Below, piece after piece: positions 41,627 through 46,866 of a stretch of 46,866 nt of DNA. Source of the DNA: Arthrobacter ipis (GTDB lineage Bacteria > Actinomycetota > Actinomycetes > Actinomycetales > Micrococcaceae). The DNA lies in assembly GCF_014694315.1 (NCBI RefSeq), contig NZ_JAAOXD010000008.1:872-47737 (forward strand), written 5' to 3'. The position numbers and the translations under genes were made by a program. Numbering within the stretch: position 1 is the stretch's first letter; each line of letters begins with the position of its first letter. A model generated the notes under the pieces. It saw only the letters and a list, made by a program, of their open reading frames with translations. It had not been told where the DNA came from and searched no databases.

Positions 41627-41812
41627 ATGGCAGGCACATTCGTAATCGAGACAGCAGGCGCGGGGCAATACCGCTTCAGGCTGACGGCGGATGACGGAAC
41701 CGTGGTGGCGGTTTCGCCCAGCTTTTCCAACATCAAGGCAGTCACTGCCGGCATCACGGCAGTCCGCGAGAGCGCAGCGACAGGCTTCGTCGTCGACCGC
41801 AGGCGTCCCTGA
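41627..41812 (+). CDS. YegP/DUF1508-family protein, short form
   Basis: 61 residues from the ATG at 41627; GGAAGGAGC gives a strong site, and the in-frame start at 41576 lacks one. A single YegP-type beta-beta-beta-alpha unit: GTFVIETAGAGQYRFRLTAD, VAVSPSFSNIKAVTAG. It is similar in core to the protein at 14796-15113 but has no basic tail. Likely a small stress-associated protein of unknown biochemical role. A strong terminator follows. Confidence 0.8.
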   Translation: MAGTFVIETAGAGQYRFRLTADDGTVVAVSPSFSNIKAVTAGITAVRESAATGFVVDRRRP

Positions 41813-41829
41813 CCTAACGCAAAGAAGCA

Positions 41830-41867
41830 CGACGGCGGCCCCCACCATCAGGTGAGGGCCGCCGTCG
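41830..41867 (+). terminator. Terminator after the short YegP-like gene
   Basis: CGACGGCGGCCC and GGGCCGCCGTCG pair perfectly over 12 bp, with CACC/GGTG inside around loop ATCA. It ends 55 nt after the stop. There is no clean T-run. It also faces the minus-strand genes at 41906-42528. Confidence 0.8.
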
Positions 41868-41905
41868 ATGCCTTTATGCGTCAAGTTCACGTTTGGCTCA
41901 GTTGG

Positions 41906-42022
41906 TCAGTCCGGACGTGGTTGCGAGCACGAAGCTGCAGAACTGCTGACTGCGTAACCGATCAGCCGGGGATGTGGAGATTGCTTTCCTTTTCGGCCGA
42001 TCCAGTCGAGGATGTCCTTCAT
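41906..42022 (-). CDS. Possible 38-aa protein translationally coupled to the 169-aa gene
   Basis: The ATG at 42022 overlaps the stop of the upstream gene as ATGA, the classical coupling arrangement. It encodes MKDILDWIGRKGKQSPHPRL and a Ser/Ala-rich end. No independent ribosome site and no recognised family, so it may be chance. Confidence 0.3.
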   Translation of the reverse strand: MKDILDWIGRKGKQSPHPRLIGYAVSSSAASCSQPRPD

Positions 42023-42528
42023 TCTGTTGTGGCGGGCGGTGTGTTTATCGGTACCAGCCAGCCGACGGATCGTTCGAAGTTGGAAGCGAGTGTCCCCGTT
42101 CCCGGTCCAGTGCTGCCAAGGGTGGAGAGGTAGATAACACCGGCTTGGGCGCCTACCGTGTCGAGTCGTTCCCTTGCCCAAACCTTGGCCTCTTTCAGGC
42201 TCTTCATGGGAATGGTTTCCCTGGTTGTGTCGGAATCAGTGAGCTGGATATCCAGCTGATAGTCCCCTTCTTGTGGATGTCGGGGCAGGTAGAGGGGTTT
42301 GTTCTCGTCGCGCCTGCTGATTAGGACTTGCGCGGAGGCCTGAAGAATTGCAGGGTCCACCAGGTTCTTACCGTGTGCATACTTCTCCCTCCTCATCCGC
42401 GAAACTACGCTCTCCACGGTGTCCTCATCGCTGACCGCGCAGGCAGGTCCGGCGACGTCAGCTTCTGAACCACCGAGACTTTTCAGATACAGCATGAATT
42501 GTTCGGAGCTGGACTGGTTGCAGTTCAT
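42019..42528 (-). CDS. Hypothetical protein (169 aa)
   Basis: Not recognised. AGGGAGGGTGC lies directly before the ATG on the minus strand. The protein is soluble. The first half is helical (YLKSLGGSEADVAG, VVSRMRREKYAHGKNLVDPA), the second contains strands such as DYQLDIQLTDSDTTRETIPM, with KSLKEAKVWARERLD between, resembling a small DNA- or RNA-interacting fold, but no known motif is present. Neighbours are accessory genes of irregular content, so it may be horizontally acquired. Confidence 0.6.
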   Translation of the reverse strand: MNCNQSSSEQFMLYLKSLGGSEADVAGPACAVSDEDTVESVVSRMRREKYAHGKNLVDPAILQASAQVLISRRDENKPLYLPRHPQEGDYQLDIQLTDSDTTRETIPMKSLKEAKVWARERLDTVGAQAGVIYLSTLGSTGPGTGTLASNFERSVGWLVPINTPPATTE

Positions 42529-42675
42529 GCACCCTCCCTGAGGGTAGTAGCGCGGCGTGTGCCGACACAGCCAACACTAGGCCCGGCGGACCCCTTGGCA
42601 CCTGGAGTTCCCCAAGAAAATCGTTCCTGCGGCTTTGTTCATCCCGCCGATGGGCTGAAGCAGTCGAAGGGCGGC

Positions 42676-43188
42676 ATGGGAGCGCATAGTTGGACCATGA
42701 CACCTTTTGATTCCCGGAGTTTTTACACGCGTGGTGACTCCTTCAGCGTTGGGGCTTCACAGGAACATGTCGAGCGGGCGCTCCTGGACTTTGGGGCGAC
42801 GGATGTTCGTTGCAGTCAGCGCGGACACCTCAGCGCCATCGCGTTCAGGGCCCGCGGAAGGCAGTTCCGCATGGTCATCTCTTTGCCAGAGCCCGACGGA
42901 ATCCCTGCTGCCCCGGGTGGCGCCGCGGAGGTCCCTGGCCGGGAAGCTACAGCAAAAGTCCTGGAACTCAATGCCCGCAGGTTTTGGCATGCCTTCGCCC
43001 TATCGACTGAGGCCAAACTCGCAGCGGTGGCAGCCGGGGTTGCTACGCTCGAATCGGAATTTCTCGCCCATGTGGTTCTCCCCGGGAACCGTACCGTGAT
43101 CGACGAACTCGAACCAGTGATCGCGTCGGCCTACCGGTCCGGGCAGCGTCCCTGGATCAGCAACGCTGCTGGGCGGGGGGCGGATTAG
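42676..43188 (+). CDS. Phage/mobile-element-type hypothetical protein (170 aa)
   Basis: Start at 42676 after GAAGGGCGG; an ATG at 42697 is also possible. The arrangement SFSVGASQEHVERALLDFGA, HLSAIAFRARGRQFRMVISL, ARRFWHAFALSTEAKLAAV, LESEFLAHVVLPGNRTVIDE matches a protein family I associate with actinobacteriophages and prophages (an about 160-residue protein of unknown function). It has no catalytic motif. Its presence, next to the unassigned 42019 gene and decayed genes, supports a mobile origin for this stretch. Confidence 0.7.
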   Translation: MGAHSWTMTPFDSRSFYTRGDSFSVGASQEHVERALLDFGATDVRCSQRGHLSAIAFRARGRQFRMVISLPEPDGIPAAPGGAAEVPGREATAKVLELNARRFWHAFALSTEAKLAAVAAGVATLESEFLAHVVLPGNRTVIDELEPVIASAYRSGQRPWISNAAGRGAD

Positions 43189-43329
43189 TTGTACTGCTCA
43201 GGGGATAAAGACCCCTATCAGCGGTCTCTCCGGCACCTGCCGGTCCCGGCGGCTTCACCCGTGGATCCGCATGCCATTGTTCCCGAAATCGCTCTGCCCC
43301 GTCCCGGCACCTTGCGGTTCTGTTCCTCG

Positions 43330-43472
43330 GCAAGGAACAGCATCACGTGTGGTGAAGAGGTAGCTGCTGACGCTTGCTTGATTCCCGCGTTTCCAGCATC
43401 ACAGCCCGAAGGGTCATCAGGGCCATCTTCCAGCGCCCGGAATGGGGGAGCGTCACAACTTCGAGCCGGCCG
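43330..43472 (-). pseudogene. Degenerate 3' fragment of a diacylglycerol kinase-family gene
   Basis: The stretch aligns with the 3' part of the intact gene at 45005-45916 (about 45090-45230). On the minus strand it reads LEVVTLPHSGRWKMALMTLR, then AVMLETRESSKRQQ in a shifted frame and TGA, while the correct frame would continue ASVSSYLFTTRDAVPC. So it is a fragment of roughly 48 codons with a frameshift and no start. The flanks 43189-43329 and 43473-43534 show no gene. It is likely a relic of a second copy or of a duplication that included the genes between. Confidence 0.8.
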
Positions 43473-43534
43473 CTACAACCGAGCGAGGTCGAGCAACCGC
43501 TCGCCCAACGTGGGCATTGGGGTGACGCAGCCTT

Positions 43535-44685
43535 CTAGGCGGGTATCGGGTAGTGGGGGTACTCCGGCTGCCGTTGCTGGAACTGCAGCACGTCCTGGTT
43601 CAGGACCACGCCCTCGCGGATTTCGATCGCGCGGCTGATGGTCTCGTTTCCCGTCCAGGCTGTGGGACCGGTGATCACGGTTTCCAGGAAGGGCAGCAGG
43701 GCTTCGCTGATCTCCCAACTGGAGGATTTCCAGAGGTAGGAGGGGCTGTGGTCCACCGCGTAGTAATCGATGTGGTCACCTACCGTGAACATCGGCTCGG
43801 CGAAGGTGGTGGTCTTGGCCCAGCTAAAGCCCATTCCCTCATCGCAGGAAACGTCCACGATCAGGCTGCCGGGCCGGAAAGCGTCCAGGTCCTCGGTGCG
43901 CAGGTAGGTCAAGGGTGCGTTGGGGTTTTGGAGGGTGCAGTTGACCACGATGTCGCTTTCGGCCAGGAACGGTGCCAGCGGGACCCGCCCGCGTTCGGTG
44001 ATGACCTCGCTGAGGAACGGCGCCTTGGGGTCGTGATCGAACTGGACAATCCGCACCGAATGGATGGGCGAACCCACGGCGGCCACCCCGCGGTTGGTCA
44101 GGACCTGGACGTCATGGATGCCATGGGCGTTGAGGGCGGTGACGGCCCCTCGCGCGGTCGCGCCGAAGCCGATGACGACGGCGCTGAGTCTCCGGCCGTA
44201 GTCCCCGGTGGAGCCGGTCAGGGCCAGAGAGTGCAGCACGGAGCAGTAGCCGGCCAGTTCGTTGTTTTTGTGGAAAACGTGCAGCCCGAATCCGCCGTCG
44301 CTGGCCCAATGGTTCATCGCCTCGAAGGCGATAAGCGTGAGTTTCTTATCGATTGCCAACTGGGTGATGGCCCCGTCCTGGACACAGTGCGGCCAACCCC
44401 AAAGGACCTGCCCGTCACGTAGTTCGGAAAGGTCTTCGGGCTGCGGCTTGGACAGGAGGACGATGTCGGCCTCCGCCAACAATTGCGCGCGCGGGACGAT
44501 GCGCCCACGAGTGATGCCAGCTGGGAGTCCGACACGCCGAAACGCTCGCCGTAGCCTTCCTCAAAAATCAGCTGCCGCCGGATTTCGGGGGCGATGCGCT
44601 TCAGATGCAGGGGGTGTATCGGCAGGCGCCGCTCGTCAGGTTTTCGTGTGCTGGAAAGGACGCCGAGGGTGAGGTAATCGGTCAT
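43535..44685 (-). pseudogene. N5-(carboxyethyl)ornithine synthase/alanine dehydrogenase-like gene, frameshifted
   Basis: The gene starts at 44685 (AGGAAGAAG upstream) with MTDYLTLGVLSSTRKPDERR and RFGVSDSQLASLVG. After about 60 residues the frame breaks: the downstream protein continues GRIVPRAQLLAEADIVLLSK from another frame. One base appears missing around 44501-44507 (GGGCGC where GGGCCGC would fit). The rest, including WGWPHCVQDGAITQLAIDKK, EAMNHWASDG, VIGFGATARGAV, NCTLQNPNAPL and VDVSCDEGMGFSW, is intact to the stop, about 383 residues in all. A sequencing error is possible; otherwise it is a recent pseudogene. Family members reductively condense pyruvate with ornithine or act on alanine. 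Confidence 0.85.
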
Positions 44686-44690
44686 ACCGG

Positions 44691-44843
44691 TTACTTCTTC
44701 CTGGGGCTTGTCGACTTGGCGGCGGTGGCCTTGTCTCCGAAGCCGGGCGGCGGCGCCGACGCAGCCTTCTTGTCTGCGCGTTTTTCCTTGATGGTCTTGG
44801 ATGATTTTTTGGACGCTGTTTGGCGGGGGGATTTGTCAGCCAT
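44691..44843 (-). CDS. 50-aa Lys-rich actinobacterial small protein
   Basis: MADKSPRQTASKKSSKTIKE, then KRADKKAASAPPPGFGD and an ending SPRKK. AGGAGC lies 5 nt before the ATG. Proteins beginning (M)A/GDKSPR..SKKSGKS(I/L)KEKRA are widespread in actinobacteria as unannotated small basic proteins of unknown function, and this one fits. It is too short for usual gene calls. It ends 5 nt before the start of the frameshifted gene, so the two form an operon. A nucleic-acid-binding role is suggested by charge only. Confidence 0.8.
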   Translation of the reverse strand: MADKSPRQTASKKSSKTIKEKRADKKAASAPPPGFGDKATAAKSTSPRKK

Positions 44844-44990
44844 GATCGCTCCTGTAGCGGAACCGAAAGGTTCCTGACTTCGAACGATACAGGTACCCTC
44901 CTAACGCAGCCTCGGAGGCCGCCGATGCGCCTCCCTGGGATCCTCGCCGTTGGTGGGGGAGCCCGGCAGCCAGCCAGTTGAGTGGAGGGC

Positions 44991-45028
44991 AAGGGCGCCC
45001 TGGATTAGATAACCGCCAGGGCGCCCTT
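44991..45028 (-). terminator. Hairpin overlapping the diacylglycerol kinase stop codon
   Basis: AAGGGCGCCCTGG (44991-45003) and CCAGGGCGCCCTT (45016-45028) pair perfectly over 13 bp; the TAA stop (45005-45007) lies in the 12-nt loop. The upstream arm is therefore coding sequence. Confidence 0.8.
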
Positions 45029-45916
45029 CGCGCTCTCCACAAGAACATGCGTGGCGGCGGGAAGATGCCTGACCTCGCCGTCAATCTGGCAAGGAACGGC
45101 ATCCCGTGTGGTGAATGCGTAGCTGCTGACGCTTGGTTGATTCCCTAGTCCCAGGGTCACGGCCCGAAGAGTCATCAATGCCATCTTCCAGCGGCCGGAG
45201 TGCGGGAGCGATACGACCTCGAAACGGCCGTCATCGGGGCCGACGGACTCGCTGACCGTCCCATACTTTGCCATCCGCGAAATATTGGCCAGGATCAGGC
45301 TGTCCAAGCGGGCGGTGGCCCCGTCTGCCCGGACGAGCTCGAACGGGCTCAAGTGAGAGAGTGTGCGGGCGACGGACACAAGTTCGAGGATTTTGCCCTT
45401 TCCCCCGCTCTCGATTCCGATTGCCATGAGCGGCGTAAGTCCGAAGCCGATGTAGGAATGTGCGTAGTGGACCTGTACCGGTTGTTCCTTCCCAAACGTT
45501 ATGCGCAGCAGGTCGATGTGCCGGACCGGGCCGTCCCGGACAGCCTCCGGCAACGGTCTTGCGGGCATGCTCCGGTGATGGTCATTGGCGTTACCTGCCG
45601 CGACGACTGTGCACACAGCCTTGCTGTCTGGAACGTCCATCACCCCGTTGACAACCTCGTTGTACCCGCCGTCGCCGCTAACGGAAACAATAAGCGGAGA
45701 CCCCGTGGCCGCCACGGACCGTGCCAGGTCCCGCGCGTGCCCCGCAAAGTCGGTCGGCAGCAAATCAACCTGCAGATCCGGTGCTCCGGCGGCGAGTTCC
45801 CGTTGCAGCTCGTTGATCCTGGCGGTCATACCAGGCTTGCCGGGATTGAAGACCAGCACGGTCCGATCAAAACGTGCTTCATCGAAAGGCGCCTCGTCAG
45901 GGCCACTCGCTGTCAT
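45005..45916 (-). CDS. Diacylglycerol kinase-family lipid kinase
   Basis: 303 residues, normal for the DagK/YegS family. The N-terminal nucleotide-binding domain shows VLVFNPGKPGMTARINELQR and ATGSPLIVSVSGDGGYNEVV (the GGDGT-type loop, here SGDGGYNE) and VVAAGNANDHHR. The C-terminal beta-sandwich has YIGFGLTPLMAIGIES, LDSLILANISRMAKYG and VPCQIDGEVRHLPA. It phosphorylates diacylglycerol or a related lipid or sphingoid base. The SGDGGYNE variant is typical of a Micrococcaceae subgroup as I recall. A degenerate copy of its 3' part lies at 43330-43472. Confidence 0.9.
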   Translation of the reverse strand: MTASGPDEAPFDEARFDRTVLVFNPGKPGMTARINELQRELAAGAPDLQVDLLPTDFAGHARDLARSVAATGSPLIVSVSGDGGYNEVVNGVMDVPDSKAVCTVVAAGNANDHHRSMPARPLPEAVRDGPVRHIDLLRITFGKEQPVQVHYAHSYIGFGLTPLMAIGIESGGKGKILELVSVARTLSHLSPFELVRADGATARLDSLILANISRMAKYGTVSESVGPDDGRFEVVSLPHSGRWKMALMTLRAVTLGLGNQPSVSSYAFTTRDAVPCQIDGEVRHLPAATHVLVESAKGALAVI

Positions 45917-45932
45917 CGGCGTTTCAGCCCTA

Positions 45933-46166
45933 TCATTCCCCCAGGTCGTCCGCTACGCGGCGAAGGTCCTGAACCCAGCCGGTTGAACGGCTGGGTGCTC
46001 CCGAACTGGCTTCAAAGTTGTCAAGAGCTTCCGCTATGCACTCCAGGGCTTCCGAGATATTGGCCTGGACCGCCGCGTAGCCTTCCTCCGAGCGGGGGTC
46101 GGAAGAAGCCGAAGACAGCAGTTGCGCTCCCGACTTGATGACCAGCGAAGCCTCGTACTCGTTCAC
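45933..46166 (-). CDS. Hypothetical protein (77 aa)
   Basis: Not recognised. The GTG at 46166 follows GAGGTGCATGC and gives VNEYEASLVIKSGAQLL; a longer in-frame start would add 34 unlikely residues. The protein is mostly helical, acidic and soluble: AAVQANISEALECIAEALDNFEA. It ends 16 nt before the diacylglycerol kinase ATG on the same strand, so the two are probably co-transcribed. No function is inferred. Confidence 0.6.
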   Translation of the reverse strand: MNEYEASLVIKSGAQLLSSASSDPRSEEGYAAVQANISEALECIAEALDNFEASSGAPSRSTGWVQDLRRVADDLGE

Positions 46167-46365
46167 GCATGCACCTCGTGGCTTCCTCGTGTTGGACGTG
46201 CCGTAACTTTTCGTCAGCACAACCATACATCTGCGATACCTGCCCGAGCTTGATCCCAGTATGGCCAAGAAATGCCGTGCTCCAGGGGCCCTGGTGATGC
46301 GCTAAGCGACCAGCTGTTGCTCGGTCAGCCATTGGCGATCGGCCGTGGCGAGGCTGTCGTTGCAG

Positions 46366-46492
46366 CGCATGATTTCCCGTTTGCCTTCACCCTCCGGTTT
46401 GGACGGTTAGCCTCCAACACGTCCACCCCCGCGCCGCGGAGAGTCCTGGGGATGGCCACGTGATGGGTGTCGATACCGGCGATGATTTTGGT
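46366..46492 (-). pseudogene. IS110-family transposase remnant
   Basis: On the minus strand the sequence reads TKIIAGIDTHHVAIPRTLRG then AGVDVLEANRPNRRVKANGKS. IIAGIDTH is the first conserved block of IS110 DEDD transposases, and LRGAGVDVLEANRPNRR belongs to a later block (about 60 residues on) in intact enzymes. Most of the N-terminal domain between them is deleted and the C-terminus is lost. The region is non-functional. The stretch 46167-46715 otherwise holds only repeats and no gene I can support. Confidence 0.7.
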
Positions 46493-46572
46493 CCTTGAGC
46501 CGGCGGACAGATCGTCAGAAAGACAGTGCCGCCAGGCGCGTCAGTTTTTTGATGAGTCACGCCGGCTCAAGG
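46493..46572. repeat. 13-bp inverted repeat pair beside the IS110 remnant
   Basis: CCTTGAGCCGGCG (46493-46505) and CGCCGGCTCAAGG (46560-46572) are exact complements 54 bp apart, immediately upstream of the transposase remnant. They may mark the noncoding end of the insertion sequence, where IS110-type elements encode their guide (bridge) RNA. Confidence 0.55.
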
Positions 46573-46639
46573 GCTTTTCCAGTATTACCGCTTTTTGTTG
46601 GTGTCAGTTCCCTTGGCTTAGTCTGGGCCCACGCCCGCA

Positions 46640-46690
46640 GGGTTCCCCGGCCGAGCTTGCGAGGCGAGGGTGATGGTGGGGAAAATCGGG
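46640..46690. repeat. Dispersed palindromic element, copy 2
   Basis: Contains GCCGAGCTTGCGAGGC (46650-46665), the exact reverse complement of 26982-26997, with similar flanks (GGTTCCC on one side and GTGGGGAAAATC on the other). The order of blocks is the same as in copy 1 read on the other strand. Confidence 0.7.
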
Positions 46691-46715
46691 TTTGGGGTCA
46701 ACCGGCGGCGGCGGT

Positions 46716-46865
46716 TCAGGAGTCGCCGCTGGCTCCTCCTGTTGTTCCCGCCGTGACGTCCAGGAGTTTGTAGCGGTCCATGGCGTACGACGGCGCGCCC
46801 TCCTGCACGTCGCCCCTTGCCGCCAGCAGCTGGAGGGTTTTGACGACGATTGAGTGGGTGTCGTT
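46716..46865 (-). CDS. C-terminal end of an unidentified gene (cut by window)
   Basis: The frame runs from the window edge to TGA at 46716, giving 49 residues: NDTHSIVVKTLQLLAARGDV, then QEGAPSYAMDRYKLLDVTAG and a Gly/Ser-rich end. The codon use (G/C third positions) is like the neighbours. I do not recognise the family from this fragment. It may be a metabolic enzyme; the gene extends beyond the window. Confidence 0.5.
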   Translation of the reverse strand, partial: NDTHSIVVKTLQLLAARGDVQEGAPSYAMDRYKLLDVTAGTTGGASGDS

Positions 46866-46866
46866 C

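Noticed and set aside
44636..44992. 118-codon Arg/Pro-rich frame on the minus strand
   Set aside because: Out-of-frame shadow over the 50-aa Lys-rich gene; the latter has the ribosome site and the recognisable sequence.
46262..46306. 14-codon ORF starting MAKKCRAPGALVMR
   Set aside because: Short, partly palindromic DNA (CCAGGGGCCCTGG), no ribosome site and no context.
46272..46463. 63-codon frame on the plus strand
   Set aside because: Antisense shadow of the IS110 transposase remnant.

Overview
The window is high-GC DNA with dense coding on both strands, good Shine-Dalgarno sites and many GTG starts. Gene content points to a soil actinobacterium of the Arthrobacter/Pseudarthrobacter group (Micrococcaceae): a factor-independent uricase of the Arthrobacter globiformis type, a PhoD phosphatase, a GAF-ANTAR regulator, an App1-type phosphatase, a GH15 enzyme and a 50-residue Lys-rich protein typical of actinobacteria. 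The genus is inferred from recalled family resemblance, not from a search. No rRNA, tRNA or CRISPR array was seen.

Layout. 1-18.9 kb is a mosaic of housekeeping and stress genes: the end of a mannonate dehydratase-type enolase-superfamily gene, secreted PhoD, PAP2 phosphatase, a MerR/HspR-like regulator divergent from hsp20 with a J-domain protein and an unknown protein, an AAA+ ATPase with a Gly/Pro tail, a GH1 glucosidase, an ANTAR/DUF72/App1 operon, GH15, a YegP-like protein, a HAD hydrolase, a zinc alcohol dehydrogenase, an SDR and a VOC protein.

19.0-41.5 kb is a purine catabolism island. A minus-strand operon (malic enzyme, malate synthase, a DUF6986 lyase-like protein, ureidoglycine aminohydrolase AllE) diverges from an IclR regulator. 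Next come a urate/xanthine NCS2 permease and uricase, an overlooked 57-aa ORF, a stand-alone LigD-type polymerase domain, 8-oxoguanine deaminase, guanine deaminase GuaD, an AzgA-type permease, XdhC, the xanthine dehydrogenase FAD subunit, and a fused [2Fe-2S]/molybdopterin subunit. An aldo/keto reductase, a uracil-DNA glycosylase-type protein and a MocA-like cytidylyltransferase follow. Together these cover guanine to xanthine to urate, and the late step from ureidoglycine towards glyoxylate. Malate synthase and malic enzyme would then feed glyoxylate carbon into central metabolism. HIU hydrolase, OHCU decarboxylase, allantoinase and allantoate amidohydrolase are not in the window. Sites of the form TTYC-N7-GRAA occur at several promoters of the island and are the likely IclR regulon operators.

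41.5-46.9 kb is accessory and partly decayed: hypothetical genes, a phage-type protein, a frameshifted N5-(carboxyethyl)ornithine synthase-like gene, a diacylglycerol kinase gene plus a degenerate second copy of its 3' part, an IS110-type transposase remnant and dispersed palindromic repeats.

Most notable for follow-up: the operator-controlled 57-aa ORF, a terminator hairpin in the uricase leader, the DUF6986 protein inside the ureide/glyoxylate operon, an unusual inverted repeat at the hsp20 promoter, short tandem duplications that carry stop codons, and two or three families of dispersed intergenic palindromes.
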